Shown here one piece after another: positions 48,357 through 58,350 of a DNA stretch of 64,000 bases. The position numbers were made by a program, and so were the translations under genes. This DNA is from Limnohabitans sp. DM1. GTDB taxonomy: Bacteria; Pseudomonadota; Gammaproteobacteria; Burkholderiales; Burkholderiaceae_C. The notes beneath the pieces are model-generated. The model did not search any database and was not told where the DNA came from. It saw nothing but the letters and a program-made list of their open reading frames with translations. The stretch lies in assembly GCF_001269385.1 (NCBI RefSeq), contig NZ_CXOO01000014.1, positions 171 through 64,170 on the forward strand. The letters run 5' to 3'. Numbering within the stretch: the first letter of the stretch is position 1; each line of letters opens with the position of its first letter.

Positions 48357-50963
48357 TCAGGCTGCGGTTTCGAGCACTTTAAAGTCAAACTGCCCGGGGT
48401 GCTGAACAGGGTCCACCGACACTTCGATGGTGCTCTTGGGCAAGAAACGCCCTTCCAGCAGCAAACGGGACAAGGGGTTTTCAAGGCGCTGCTGGATCGC
48501 CCGTTTCAAGGGACGGGCACCAAACACCGGATCAAAACCCACTTTGGCCAGTTCCGCCAAGGCTGCCGGGGTGACCTGCAGGCCCAGATCCATGCGGGCC
48601 AGGCGGTCTTTGAGCGCTTGCAGCTGGATGCTGGCAATCGAGGCAATGTGCTGGGCATCCAGTCCGTGGAACACCACCGTCTCATCAATGCGGTTCAAAA
48701 ACTCAGGGCGGAAATGGGCTTTGAGTTCATCCCACACCGCGTCCTTGATGTCTTCGGCGGGCTGCCCCACCATGGCCTGAATCAGGTGCGAGCCCAAATT
48801 CGAGGTCATCACGATCACCGTGTTCTTGAAGTCCACGGTGCGGCCCTGCCCATCGGTCAGGCGACCATCGTCGAGCACTTGCAGCAGGATGTTGAAAACA
48901 TCCGGATGGGCTTTTTCGACCTCATCGAGCAGCAACACGCTGTAAGGCTTGCGGCGCACGGCCTCGGTCAGGTAACCGCCCTCCTCGTACCCCACATAGC
49001 CTGGAGGCGCGCCGATCAGGCGGGCCACCGAATGCTTTTCCATGAACTCACTCATGTCCACCCGGATCAGGTGGTCTTCGCTGTCAAACAGGAAACCCGC
49101 CAAGGCCTTGCACAGCTCGGTTTTGCCTACACCGGTGGGGCCCAGGAACAGGAAAGAGCCTGTTGGACGGTTGGGGTCGGACAAGCCCGAGCGCGAACGG
49201 CGAATCGCATTGGCCACAGCGGCGATGGCCTCGTCTTGCCCCACCACGCGCTGGTGCAGTTTGACTTCCATCTGCAACAACTTTTCACGCTCGCCCTGCA
49301 TCATCTTGGACACCGGAATGCCGGTGGCACGGGAAACGACTTCCGCAATTTCTTCAGCCCCCACCTGGGTACGCAACAAGCGGTGCATCGGCTTTTCACC
49401 GGGTGCCGCCTCTTTGGCTTGCACTTCTTTGAGCGTTTTTTCCAAAGCGGGCAGCTGGCCGTATTGCAACTCGGCCACTTTGTTGAAATCGCCCTGGCGG
49501 GTCAACTCTTCGATTTGCTGGCGCAATTGGTCAATCTGCTCACGCACTTGCTGACCGCCTTGTGCCTGCGCTTTTTCAGCGTGCCAGATTTCTTCCAGAT
49601 CGGAGGCTTCTTTTTGCAGCTTGACGATTTCTTCTTCAATCAAGGCAAAGCGTTTTTGCGAGGCCTCATCGTGCTCCCTGCGCACCGCTTCACGCTCGAT
49701 CTGCAACTGGATCAGACGCCGATCCAGCTTGTCCATGACTTCGGGCTTGGAGTCGATTTCAATCTTGATCTTGGCCGCCGCTTCATCGATCAGGTCAATG
49801 GCTTTGTCGGGCAGGAAACGGTCGGTGATGTAGCGGTGGCTCAGCTCGGCTGCGGCCACAATGGCCGGGTCGGTGATGTCTACGCCGTGGTGGATTTCGT
49901 ACTTCTCTTGCAGCCCACGCAAGATGGCAATGGTGGCTTCCACGCTGGGCTCGTTGACCAGAATTTTCTGGAAACGGCGCTCCAGGGCCGCGTCTTTTTC
50001 GATGTATTTGCGGTACTCGTCCAGCGTGGTCGCGCCCACGCAATGGAGCTCGCCCCGGGCCAGTGCGGGCTTGAGCATATTGCCCGCGTCCATGGCGCCT
50101 TCGGCTTTGCCTGCGCCCACCATGGTGTGCAGCTCATCAATGAAGACGATGGTCTGCCCCTCGTCCTTGGCCAACTCGCTGAGCACGGTTTTCAGGCGCT
50201 CTTCAAACTCGCCACGGAACTTAGCCCCAGCGAGCAAAGCGGCCATGTCGAGCGACAGCACGCGTTTGCCTTTGAGCGAGTCGGGCACCTCACCAGCCAC
50301 AATGCGCTGGGCCAGGCCCTCGACAATCGCGGTCTTGCCCACGCCTGGCTCGCCGATCAGCACCGGGTTGTTTTTGGTGCGGCGCTGCAAAACCTGGATG
50401 GCGCGACGAATCTCGTCGTCCCGGCCAATGACCGGGTCCAGCTTGCCCAAGCGGGCACGCTCTGTCAGGTCGATGCAGTATTTCTTGAGGGCTTCGCGCT
50501 GGCCTTCCGACTCGGCACTGCCCACGGATTCGCCGCCTCGAATGGCCGTGATGGCGGTCTCCAGACTTTTGCGGTTCAGGCCATATTCTTTGGCCATGCG
50601 CCCCAATTCGGCTTTGTGGTCAGCCACGGCCAGCAAAAACAGTTCGCTGGCAATGAAGGCATCCCCCCGCTTGATGGACTCTTTCTCGGCCGCCTGCAGC
50701 AGCTTGACCAACTCCGGGCCGACTTGCACCTGGTCTTGCCCTGTCACCAGAGGCAAACGCGCCACAGCAGCTTCGGATGCGGCCTGCAGGCCCTGCACCT
50801 GCACGCCCGCACGCAAAAGCAAGGCTTTGGGGCCATCGTCTTGTTTGAGCATGGTCACCAGCAGGTGCACAGGTTCAATGTAGGCATGATCCCGTCCCAA
50901 GGCCAAAGATTGGGCATCAGCGAGGGCTTCTTGAAATTTGGTGGTCAATTTGTCAATGCGCAT
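48357..50963 (-). CDS. clpB: protein disaggregase ClpB
   Basis: An 868-residue Hsp100 ATPase that with DnaK resolves aggregates after heat stress. The N domain ([18 protein letters not shown]) is followed by the first AAA domain ([17 protein letters not shown]), a long coiled-coil middle domain ([19 protein letters not shown]) and the second AAA domain ([17 protein letters not shown]). ATG at 50963 has GGAG eight bases upstream. No sigma-32 promoter was recognised with confidence. Confidence 0.97.
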   Translation of the reverse strand: MRIDKLTTKFQEALADAQSLALGRDHAYIEPVHLLVTMLKQDDGPKALLLRAGVQVQGLQAASEAAVARLPLVTGQDQVQVGPELVKLLQAAEKESIKRGDAFIASELFLLAVADHKAELGRMAKEYGLNRKSLETAITAIRGGESVGSAESEGQREALKKYCIDLTERARLGKLDPVIGRDDEIRRAIQVLQRRTKNNPVLIGEPGVGKTAIVEGLAQRIVAGEVPDSLKGKRVLSLDMAALLAGAKFRGEFEERLKTVLSELAKDEGQTIVFIDELHTMVGAGKAEGAMDAGNMLKPALARGELHCVGATTLDEYRKYIEKDAALERRFQKILVNEPSVEATIAILRGLQEKYEIHHGVDITDPAIVAAAELSHRYITDRFLPDKAIDLIDEAAAKIKIEIDSKPEVMDKLDRRLIQLQIEREAVRREHDEASQKRFALIEEEIVKLQKEASDLEEIWHAEKAQAQGGQQVREQIDQLRQQIEELTRQGDFNKVAELQYGQLPALEKTLKEVQAKEAAPGEKPMHRLLRTQVGAEEIAEVVSRATGIPVSKMMQGEREKLLQMEVKLHQRVVGQDEAIAAVANAIRRSRSGLSDPNRPTGSFLFLGPTGVGKTELCKALAGFLFDSEDHLIRVDMSEFMEKHSVARLIGAPPGYVGYEEGGYLTEAVRRKPYSVLLLDEVEKAHPDVFNILLQVLDDGRLTDGQGRTVDFKNTVIVMTSNLGSHLIQAMVGQPAEDIKDAVWDELKAHFRPEFLNRIDETVVFHGLDAQHIASIASIQLQALKDRLARMDLGLQVTPAALAELAKVGFDPVFGARPLKRAIQQRLENPLSRLLLEGRFLPKSTIEVSVDPVQHPGQFDFKVLETAA

Positions 50964-51050
50964 AAAGGTTCTCCAATGCTTCCTAACTTGGGGGATGCAA
51001 GACATTTTCAAGGCCGCAGCAGGCTTTGGAGTTTGCCTAAAATCAAGGGC

Positions 51051-51605
51051 ATGAACATTCACCAACTTTCCGTCACTTATGAAGAGCGCCAGGATCGGCT
51101 GCTATTGCGACTGAACACCCAAGACAGCCAAGAGTTCAGGTTCTGGCTGACTCGGCGGATGTGCTCACGCTTGATGCCTGCCATCGACCAGTCGGTGGTC
51201 AGACTGGAAGCCGCGCAGCCCGGCGTGGCAGCGCCCGACCCTGCAGCCAAGCAAATGCTGACCGAACTCAAACGCGACGCTTTTTTGCAAAAGGCAGATT
51301 TTTCAACGCCCTTTGAAGCCAAGGCCCAACAATTGCCCCTGGGCGATGAGCCTTTGTTGATCACCGACGCGCAATTGAATTTGCAAACGGGTGGCGGGCT
51401 GTCGATCACTTTTCAGGAAAAAGTGCCTGACGCACCGGTCAAGTCTTGCCAGCTGAATCTGCAAGCGTCTTTGGTGCATGGCCTGATTCACCTGATCCAG
51501 CAAGCATTGGTGAAGGCAGATTGGGGCTACACGGCTGCACCGGCCGCAGCCCCTGTAGAAGCCGCCCCCAGCGAGGCAACAGCCCCGCCGCGCTACACCC
51601 ATTGA
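51051..51605 (+). CDS. conserved hypothetical protein (184 aa)
   Basis: ATG at 51051 preceded by AAGGGC starts a 184-residue protein ([20 protein letters not shown]) with an alpha/beta composition and an Ala/Pro-rich tail ([17 protein letters not shown]). There is no signal peptide or membrane segment. I recognise no domain; similar proteins seem to sit beside clpB and moaE in Burkholderiales. The frame stays open far upstream, antisense to clpB, but that part is a shadow. Confidence 0.75.
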   Translation: MNIHQLSVTYEERQDRLLLRLNTQDSQEFRFWLTRRMCSRLMPAIDQSVVRLEAAQPGVAAPDPAAKQMLTELKRDAFLQKADFSTPFEAKAQQLPLGDEPLLITDAQLNLQTGGGLSITFQEKVPDAPVKSCQLNLQASLVHGLIHLIQQALVKADWGYTAAPAAAPVEAAPSEATAPPRYTH

Positions 51606-51615
51606 GGCGCGGATA

Positions 51616-52104
51616 TCAGGCGTTGGTCGCCTCAATGCCCCAGCGTGCCAGTGCAGCATCATCCGAGACACGCGCATCGACCCACTGGGCGCCATGCGGG
51701 GTTTGTTCTTTTTTCCAGAATGGTGCCTGGGTCTTGAGGTAGTCCATCAGAAACTCACAGGCCTTGAAGCTCTCACCCCGGTGCGCAGAAGTCACCGCCA
51801 CCAGCACAATCTGATCCGCAGGCAACAAACGCCCCACGCGGTGCACCACCCGAGCGGCATAAAAATCAAAACGGCGGTGCGCTTCTTCAATCATGGCCTC
51901 GATCGACTTTTCTGTCATGCCCGGGTAATGCTCCAGCTCCATGGCCTGCACTTCATCGTGCGCTGCGCCCGTCAAGGCCCGTGTATCCCGCACCGTGCCC
52001 ACAAAGCTGCACACCGCGCCCACGCGCAGGTCTTGTGCACGCAAAGTGCTCAGCTCGGCAGACACATCAAAGTCTTCGGTTTGGATAGACACGCGTGATG
52101 TCAT
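51616..52104 (-). CDS. moaE: molybdopterin synthase catalytic subunit
   Basis: A 162-residue subunit that with MoaD inserts dithiolene sulfurs into precursor Z. The conserved blocks are GAVCSFVGTVRD, LEHYPGMTEKSIEAMIEEA and TSAHRGESFKACEFLMDYLK, the last holding catalytic lysines. ATG at 52104 lies four bases from the moaD stop. Confidence 0.96.
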   Translation of the reverse strand: MTSRVSIQTEDFDVSAELSTLRAQDLRVGAVCSFVGTVRDTRALTGAAHDEVQAMELEHYPGMTEKSIEAMIEEAHRRFDFYAARVVHRVGRLLPADQIVLVAVTSAHRGESFKACEFLMDYLKTQAPFWKKEQTPHGAQWVDARVSDDAALARWGIEATNA

Positions 52105-52108
52105 GGCT

Positions 52109-52360
52109 TCAGCCTCCGGTGACGGGTGGGAAAAAACCCACTTCGCAGTCTGCAGACAAAACGGTGTGCTCCTGGGCCATGACCTGATTGACCGCCACGC
52201 GCACGGGCCGCCCGAGTGCCAGACACTGCGCATAAGCACCACCTCGGGCGATCAATTCGGCGCGCAGCGACGCTACATCATGGCTGTCGGTGTGCACGCT
52301 CTCCGAGGCATGCCCAATGCTTTCACGCAGCGAGGCAAAGTAACGCACTTGAACTTTCAT
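52109..52360 (-). CDS. moaD: molybdopterin synthase sulfur carrier subunit
   Basis: An 83-residue ubiquitin-fold protein starting MKVQVRYFASLRESIG and ending FFPPVTGG. The C-terminal Gly-Gly is the site of thiocarboxylation for sulfur transfer. ATG at 52360 overlaps the moeA stop by 4 nt; an eight-residue extension upstream is rejected. Confidence 0.95.
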   Translation of the reverse strand: MKVQVRYFASLRESIGHASESVHTDSHDVASLRAELIARGGAYAQCLALGRPVRVAVNQVMAQEHTVLSADCEVGFFPPVTGG

Positions 52361-53613
52361 GCCAGCCACTCCGAAAAAGGCCAAAAATCGACCAGATCAC
52401 CCCGTGCAATGGTCTGACCTGCAGGGTTGTCCACCACACCGTCGCCCCAGACCACGGACGTCAGCACCCCAGAGCTTTGGTTGGGAAACAGATCCAGGCC
52501 ACCTTGCGCGTTGCGGCGAACACGCAAAAATTCACGGCGTTTGTCGGCCTTGGGCAGCTCAAAGTGGGCAGGCAATTTCAGGCAAGGGGGGGTGAGTTGA
52601 TCAACACCCTGCAACTTCAAAATCAAGGGCCTGACCAGCAACAAAAAGGTCATGTAACTGGACACCGGATTGCCGGGCAAACCCACAAAATGTGCCGCAC
52701 CAGCGGTCGTGGCACGGTGGATGTGGCCATAGGCAAAAGGTTTGCCGGGCTTCATGCCGATTTGCCAAAGGGCCAGGGCACCCAGGGATTGCACAGCCGG
52801 TTTGACGTGATCTTCTTCACCCACCGACACGCCGCCGCTGGTCAAGATCAGGTCATGGTGGTCTGCTGCTGTTTTCAGGGCCGCCACCGTCGCATCACGG
52901 CGGTCCGCCACAATGCCCAGATCGCTCACTTCGCAACCGAAACGGTGCAACAAGGCCCGCAAGAAAAATCGGTTGGAGTTGTAAATGGACCCGGCTGGCA
53001 TCTGGTCTGGCGGTACATCCCCAGGCATCACCAGTTCATCACCGGTGGAAAACAGGGCCACCCGCGGACGCGGCATCACCTGCAGATGGGCCAGCCCCAA
53101 ACTGGCCGCCAAACCCAGCTCGGCAGGCCCCAGTTTCTGACCCCGCCGCAGGGCTGTTTCTCCCTGTCGGATGTCTTCACCGCTGCGGCGAATCCATTGC
53201 CCGGCTTCTGGCTTGACCATGAAACGAACCCAGGGGTGCTCCCCATCTGAAACCACTTCGGCTTGCTCCTGCATCACGATGGCATCAGCCCCCGCAGGAA
53301 CTGGCGCCCCCGTGAAAATGCGTGCGGCCTGCCCGGGCTGCAAAGCCTGGCCGTGGTGGCCTGCAGGAATGCGCTGCGTAACCTGCAGTTGATCCCCCAC
53401 TTGGGCGATGTCCGCACAGCGCACGGCATAGCCATCCATCGACGAATTGTCAAAAGCGGGCACCTGCAAGCTTGACACCACATCACGGGCCAACACACGC
53501 CCATCCGCGTCGAACGTGGCCACCTCTTGCGAGCCGGACAGCGGCTCGATCTGGGCCAGCAGCGTCTGCAGGGCCTGGTCCAGGGGCATCAAGGGAGAAC
53601 GTGCGGAGCTCAT
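52357..53613 (-). CDS. moeA: molybdopterin molybdotransferase
   Basis: A 418-residue enzyme inserting molybdate into adenylylated molybdopterin. Typical blocks are SSMDGYAVRCAD, RIFTGAPVPAGADAIVMQEQ, VALFSTGDELV, TSGGVSVGEEDHVKP and FVGLPGNPVSSYMTF. ATG at 53613 is five bases from the thrC stop. The thrC-moeA-moaD-moaE order links threonine and cofactor genes only by position. Confidence 0.95.
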   Translation of the reverse strand: MSSARSPLMPLDQALQTLLAQIEPLSGSQEVATFDADGRVLARDVVSSLQVPAFDNSSMDGYAVRCADIAQVGDQLQVTQRIPAGHHGQALQPGQAARIFTGAPVPAGADAIVMQEQAEVVSDGEHPWVRFMVKPEAGQWIRRSGEDIRQGETALRRGQKLGPAELGLAASLGLAHLQVMPRPRVALFSTGDELVMPGDVPPDQMPAGSIYNSNRFFLRALLHRFGCEVSDLGIVADRRDATVAALKTAADHHDLILTSGGVSVGEEDHVKPAVQSLGALALWQIGMKPGKPFAYGHIHRATTAGAAHFVGLPGNPVSSYMTFLLLVRPLILKLQGVDQLTPPCLKLPAHFELPKADKRREFLRVRRNAQGGLDLFPNQSSGVLTSVVWGDGVVDNPAGQTIARGDLVDFWPFSEWLA

Positions 53614-53618
53614 GTGGG

Positions 53619-55064
53619 TCAATCGCAATGTTGGGCAATGTAGGACTTGATCTGCACCACATCAACAGGCATCACCTGCACGCGCTTGGGCAAGGCTTCA
53701 ATGCCTTCAAACTGCGGTGGGCGCTCAGGCTGGCGGCCCAAAGCTTCCACGATGGTCGCGGCAAACTTGATGGGCAAAGCAGTTTCCAGCACGATCATGG
53801 GCACTTGCGGGTTCAGATGCGCTTTGGCCACTTTCACCCCGTCGGCAGTGTGGGTGTCGATCATGACGCCGAAAGTGGCAAAGACCTCCTGAATGGTCTT
53901 CAGGCGGTCGGCGTGGGTGCTGCGCCCGCTGTCAAAACCGTAGGTGGTGGCAGCTTGGGCAAAGCGTGGGTCGCCCGACAAATCGAAGAAGCCTTGGCGG
54001 CTCAAACCTTCGCCAAAAATGGCTTTGGTTTGGACCGCATCGCGCCCCAGCAGGTCGAACACAAAACGCTCGAAATTGCTGGCCTTGGAGATGTCCATCG
54101 AAGGGCTGGAGGTTTCGTGCGTGTCGGCCGTGCCGCGCACGCGATAAATGCCGGTGCGGAAGAACTCGTCGAGCACATCGTTTTCGTTGGTGGCCACGAT
54201 CAGACGGTCGATGGGCAAGCCCATCATGCGGGCCACATGGCCTGCGCACACATTGCCAAAGTTGCCGCTCGGCACGGTGAAGCTGACCTTTTGGTCGTTG
54301 CTTTGGGTGGCCTGGAAGTAGCCTGCAAAGTAATAGACCACCTGGGCCAGCAAACGCGCCCAGTTGATGGAGTTCACGGTGCCAATTTTGTATTGGCGCT
54401 TGAAATCCAGATCGTTGGACACCGCCTTGACGATGTCCTGGCAGTCGTCGAACACGCCTTCGATGGCGATGTTGTGGATGTTCTCGTCGAGCAGGCTGAA
54501 CATCTGCGCTTGCTGGAACGGGCTCATGCGGCCGTTCGGGCTGGTCATGAAGACGCGCACACCTTTTTTGCCGCGCATGGCGTATTCGGCCGCACTGCCC
54601 GTGTCGCCCGAGGTGGCGCCAAAAATGTTCAGCGCTTCGCCGCGCCGTGCCAACTCGTACTCAAACAAATTGCCCAGCAATTGCATGGCCATGTCTTTGA
54701 AGGCCAAAGTAGGGCCGTTGGACAAGGCTTCGAGGAACATCTCGGGCTGTGCTTGGCCCGTAGCCTGCAAGGGCTTGAGTGGCACGATTTCTTTCGAGCC
54801 GAACACTTCAGGTGTGTAGGTCTTGCGGCACAAGGCCAGCAAGTCATCGCTTGGAATGTCGTCGATGTACAGCGACAGCACCTCAAAAGCCAAAGCCGCA
54901 TAGCCCTGGCTTTGCCAGACTTGGCGCAAACGGGTCAACGCCGCTGCGTCGATCTGCGGGTAGCTTTCGGGCAGGTACAAGCCGCCGTCGGGCGCCAGGC
55001 CTTCGAGCAGGATTTCACAAAATTGTTTGCGGTCGGCATGGCCGCGGGTCGACAGGTAGCGCAT
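53619..55064 (-). CDS. thrC: threonine synthase
   Basis: A 481-residue PLP enzyme that converts O-phosphohomoserine to threonine. The PLP lysine is in GPTLAFKDMAMQLL, followed by FGATSGDTGSAAEYAM and TVPSGNFGNVCAGHVA. The ATG overlaps the hom stop by one base (TGATG), so translation is coupled to hom. Confidence 0.96.
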   Translation of the reverse strand: MRYLSTRGHADRKQFCEILLEGLAPDGGLYLPESYPQIDAAALTRLRQVWQSQGYAALAFEVLSLYIDDIPSDDLLALCRKTYTPEVFGSKEIVPLKPLQATGQAQPEMFLEALSNGPTLAFKDMAMQLLGNLFEYELARRGEALNIFGATSGDTGSAAEYAMRGKKGVRVFMTSPNGRMSPFQQAQMFSLLDENIHNIAIEGVFDDCQDIVKAVSNDLDFKRQYKIGTVNSINWARLLAQVVYYFAGYFQATQSNDQKVSFTVPSGNFGNVCAGHVARMMGLPIDRLIVATNENDVLDEFFRTGIYRVRGTADTHETSSPSMDISKASNFERFVFDLLGRDAVQTKAIFGEGLSRQGFFDLSGDPRFAQAATTYGFDSGRSTHADRLKTIQEVFATFGVMIDTHTADGVKVAKAHLNPQVPMIVLETALPIKFAATIVEALGRQPERPPQFEGIEALPKRVQVMPVDVVQIKSYIAQHCD

Positions 55065-56386
55065 CAGTTCAACTCTTCCTTGCGAATGCGCACAATGGGC
55101 GCCATCACGGTCGGCAAGGCCTGCATCTGGGCCAGCACCTCGTTCAGGGTGCCTTCGCGCGTGTCGTGGGTCAAGATGATCACGTCGGTCTGGTTTTCGC
55201 CCGCCTGGCTGACTTGATCGGCCTCACGCTGCAAGACCGCGTCGATGCTGATATCGGCTTGGGCCAGCAAACCGGTCAGCTTGGCCAGCACGCCCGCTTG
55301 GTCGGCCACGCGCAAGCGCAGGTAATAACTGGTCACGACTTCGGACATGGGCAAGACATTCAAATCGCTCATGGCCCCAGGCTGGAAAGCCAGGTGCGGC
55401 ACGCGGTTGAGGGGGTCGGCGGTGTGCAAACGGGTGATGTCCACCAGATCAGCGATCACCGCGCTGGCGGTGGGCTCGGAGCCTGCGCCTTTGCCGTAAT
55501 ACAAAGTGGTGCCGACAGCGTCACCCTGCACCATCACGGCGTTCATCGCGCCTTCGACGTTGGCGATCAAACGCTGGGTCGGCACCAGGCTGGGGTGCAC
55601 GCGCAACTCGATGCCTTGCGCCGTGCGCTTGGTGATGCCGAGCAGCTTGATGCGGTAGCCCAATTGCTCGGCGTACTTGATGTCGGCCGCGCCCAGCTGG
55701 GTGATGCCTTCGACATAGGCCTTGTCAAACTGCACCGGAATGCCAAACGCGATCGCGCTCATCAGGGTCACTTTGTGCGCAGCGTCCACGCCCTCGATGT
55801 CAAAGGACGGATCGGCTTCGGCATAACCCAAGCGCTGGGCTTCCTTGAGCACCACGCCAAAGTCCAGGCCCTTGTCGCGCATCTCGGACAAAATGAAGTT
55901 GGTCGTGCCGTTGATGATGCCCGCCACCCACTGGATGCTGTTGGCCGTCAGGCCCTCGCGCAGCGCCTTGATGATCGGGATGCCCCCTGCCACAGCAGCC
56001 TCAAAAGCCACCATCACGCCTTTGGCCTGGGCTGCCGCAAAAATCTCGGTGCCATGCACGGCCAGCAAGGCTTTGTTGGCCGTGACCACATGCTTGCCTG
56101 CGGCAATGGCTTCCATGACCAAGGCTTTGGCAATGCCGTAGCCGCCAATCAGCTCGATAACGATGTCAATGTCGGGGTTGGCAATCACAGCACGGGCATC
56201 GGCCACCACCTGAACGCCCTCGCCCACCACTTCTTTGGCACGCGCCACATCCAGATCGGCCACCATGGCGATTTCAATGCCACGGCCGGCACGGCGCTGG
56301 ATTTCTTGCTGATTGCGCTGGAGCACGTTGAAGGTGCCGCTGCCCACAGTCCCAATGCCCAACAGGCCCACTTTGATCGGTTTCAT
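55064..56386 (-). CDS. hom: homoserine dehydrogenase
   Basis: A 440-residue monofunctional enzyme reducing aspartate semialdehyde to homoserine. The NAD(P) loop LLGIGTVGSGTFNVL is at the N-terminus, the catalytic region includes IINGTTNFILSEM and EADPSFDIEGVDAAHK, and a C-terminal ACT domain (YLRLRVADQAGVLAKLTGLL) probably binds threonine for feedback control. No aspartokinase is fused. Confidence 0.96.
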   Translation of the reverse strand: MKPIKVGLLGIGTVGSGTFNVLQRNQQEIQRRAGRGIEIAMVADLDVARAKEVVGEGVQVVADARAVIANPDIDIVIELIGGYGIAKALVMEAIAAGKHVVTANKALLAVHGTEIFAAAQAKGVMVAFEAAVAGGIPIIKALREGLTANSIQWVAGIINGTTNFILSEMRDKGLDFGVVLKEAQRLGYAEADPSFDIEGVDAAHKVTLMSAIAFGIPVQFDKAYVEGITQLGAADIKYAEQLGYRIKLLGITKRTAQGIELRVHPSLVPTQRLIANVEGAMNAVMVQGDAVGTTLYYGKGAGSEPTASAVIADLVDITRLHTADPLNRVPHLAFQPGAMSDLNVLPMSEVVTSYYLRLRVADQAGVLAKLTGLLAQADISIDAVLQREADQVSQAGENQTDVIILTHDTREGTLNEVLAQMQALPTVMAPIVRIRKEELN

Positions 56387-56438
56387 TCACTTCTCTTTAA
56401 CGTTGCGCCCGGCCATACCGGGCATTTCTAGAAAAAAA

Positions 56439-57680
56439 TCAGGCCACCAGTTTGTCGGTACCAAAGCGCTTGCGGGCGCTTTCCAGGAACCGCGCCACGC
56501 GGCCAATGGCTTCGCGCAGGTCGTCTTCATGCGGCAAAAACACGATCCGGAAATGGTCGGCATCGGGCCAGTTGAAGCCCGTGCCCTGAACCAGCATGAC
56601 CTTGGTTTCTTCCAGCAGTTGCAAGAAAAAGTCCTGGTCGTCCTGCACCGGGTAAATCTTCGGATCGAGTTTGGGGAACATGTACAAAGCCGCACGGGGT
56701 TTGACGCAGCTGACACCCGGAATCGCCGTGATCAGTTGGTGCGCCAAGTCACGCTGCTTGCGCAGGCGGCCGCCCTCGCCCACCAGTTCATTGATGCTTT
56801 GGTGCCCGCCTAAAGCGGTCTGAATGGCCCATTGGCCCGGAACGTTGGCGCACAAGCGCATGTTGGAGAGCATGTTCAAGCCCTCGATGTAATCGCGGGC
56901 CATTTTCTTGTCACCCGAAATCACCATCCAGCCCGCACGGTAGCCGCAAGAGCGGTAGCTTTTGGACAAGGAGTTGAAGGTCAAAGTCAGCACGTCTTGC
57001 GACAAACTGGCCAGCGGCGTGTGCTTGACACCGTCGTACAAGACCTTGTCGTACACCTCGTCGGCAAAAATCACCAAGCCATGTTCGCGAGCAATCGCCA
57101 CAATGCCCTTGAGCAAGTCGTCGTCATACAAAGCGCCCGTCGGGTTGTTGGGGTTGATCACCACAATGCCCTTGGTGCGGGGTGTGACTTTGGCTCGGAT
57201 GTCGTCCAAATCGGGCATCCAGCCATTGACCTCTTCGCAGCGGTAATGCACGGGCGTACCACCCGACAAACTGGCCGCCGCCGTCCACAGCGGGTAATCG
57301 GGTGACGGCAAGAGCAACTCGTCACCATCGTCGAGCAAGCCGTTGGTGGCCATCACGATCAATTCGCTGGCCCCGTTGCCCAAGTAAATGTCATCCAGCG
57401 TGACGCCCAAAATGCCCTGCTTTTGGGTTTCGTGCATCACAGCTTTGCGTGCGGCAAAAATGCCTTTGCTGTCCGAATATCCCGCCGAATTGGGCAGGTT
57501 GCGGATCATGTCCTGCTGAATTTCTTCAGGGGCATCGAAGCCAAAAACCGCCAGATTGCCGATGTTCAGTTTGATGATCTTGTGGCCATCTTCTTCCATC
57601 TGACGCGCTCGGTCCATGATGGGGCCGCGAATGTCATAACAAACGTTGGCGAGCTTGGCAGATTTCTGAATGGTCTTCAA
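56439..57680 (-). CDS. alaA: glutamate-pyruvate aminotransferase AlaA-type
   Basis: A 413-residue class I aminotransferase (AlaA/AatA group). The PLP lysine is in FNSLSKSYRSCGYRAGWM, with INPNNPTGALYDD and FADEVYDKVLYDG upstream. The start is TTG at 57680 because GGAGG lies five bases upstream; ATG at 57731 would place that site inside the gene. The enzyme makes alanine from pyruvate. It precedes hom and thrC, with 52 bases between its stop and the hom start. Confidence 0.9.
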   Translation of the reverse strand: MKTIQKSAKLANVCYDIRGPIMDRARQMEEDGHKIIKLNIGNLAVFGFDAPEEIQQDMIRNLPNSAGYSDSKGIFAARKAVMHETQKQGILGVTLDDIYLGNGASELIVMATNGLLDDGDELLLPSPDYPLWTAAASLSGGTPVHYRCEEVNGWMPDLDDIRAKVTPRTKGIVVINPNNPTGALYDDDLLKGIVAIAREHGLVIFADEVYDKVLYDGVKHTPLASLSQDVLTLTFNSLSKSYRSCGYRAGWMVISGDKKMARDYIEGLNMLSNMRLCANVPGQWAIQTALGGHQSINELVGEGGRLRKQRDLAHQLITAIPGVSCVKPRAALYMFPKLDPKIYPVQDDQDFFLQLLEETKVMLVQGTGFNWPDADHFRIVFLPHEDDLREAIGRVARFLESARKRFGTDKLVA

Positions 57681-57721
57681 AGTGCCTCCAAAGGCAGTGT
57701 GGGTGAGGGAAAACCTATAAT

Positions 57722-57814
57722 TTGACCACATTTCAAGACCTTTTCAGCCGCAACGGCTCGCACAACATCCCGATGTTGAACGAAGTCGATCCCTACAGCC
57801 ACATCGCGACATGA
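57722..57814 (+). other. 30-codon upstream ORF overlapping the Mth938-like start
   Basis: A TTG directly after TATAAT (57716-57721) opens 30 codons with a protein-like sequence (FQDLFSRNGSHNIPMLNEVD), ending ACATGA so that its TGA overlaps the next ATG. An internal ATG at 57774 gives a 13-codon version. The next gene has no Shine-Dalgarno sequence, so translational coupling is plausible. Expression is not proven. Confidence 0.35.
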
Positions 57815-58188
57815 AACTTCAACCTGACAAATCGAACGCGCCCACCATCAATGCCTATGGCGAAGGCTGGATTGAAGTGAATGGCCAGAAATTCACGCAA
57901 CCCTTGCGCGTGAGCAGTCTGCCAAACACCACCCCGAGTCCTTGGTCAGTTCAGCGATTCGATGCGCTGAGCGATCAAGATTTTGCACATGCCGACACCA
58001 CTTGCGCCGAATTGGTGATTTTTGGCAGCGGCGCCAAACTGCGCTTTCCGAAGTCCGAATGGTTGGCCCCATTAATCTGCTTGGGCATCGGTGTAGAAAC
58101 CATGGACACAGCGGCTGCTTGTCGCACTTACAACATCCTGGCCAGTGAAGGGCGAAAAGTAACCGCCCTTTTGCTCATCGAAAATTAA
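57811..58188 (+). CDS. Mth938-like domain protein
   Basis: A 125-residue protein of the Mth938/NDUFAF3 (DUF498) family. The family pattern INAYGEGWIEVNGQKFTQPL and LICLGIGVETMDTAAACRTYN are clear. The mitochondrial homologue assists complex I assembly; the bacterial role is unknown. No ribosome binding site precedes the ATG, which overlaps the end of a small upstream frame. Confidence 0.85.
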   Translation: MKLQPDKSNAPTINAYGEGWIEVNGQKFTQPLRVSSLPNTTPSPWSVQRFDALSDQDFAHADTTCAELVIFGSGAKLRFPKSEWLAPLICLGIGVETMDTAAACRTYNILASEGRKVTALLLIEN

Positions 58189-58350
58189 AGGATGCATTTG
58201 TCCACACGCTTGCTCTAAGCCGTGCAAGGTGACTCGCAGGACATGGCTTCAGAGTAAAATAGAAGGTTGTCGAGCCTTACGGGCTTCAAGTGCAGCGATA
58301 GGACACACCCAGTGGACTAGGCTCAAACAGTCAAGCGAGATCAGAGTTTT

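Noticed and set aside
48279..51050. An uninterrupted plus-strand frame of more than 900 codons antisense to clpB, continuous with the 184-residue gene
   Set aside because: The minus strand encodes an unmistakable full-length ClpB. In GC-rich genes the antisense frame aligned with codon third positions often lacks stops. Only the part from the ATG at 51051, with its own ribosome site, is kept.
56407..56423. Hairpin GCCCGG/CCGGGC between alaA and hom
   Set aside because: For the minus-strand transcript the T-run lies before, not after, the stem, so it is not an intrinsic terminator.
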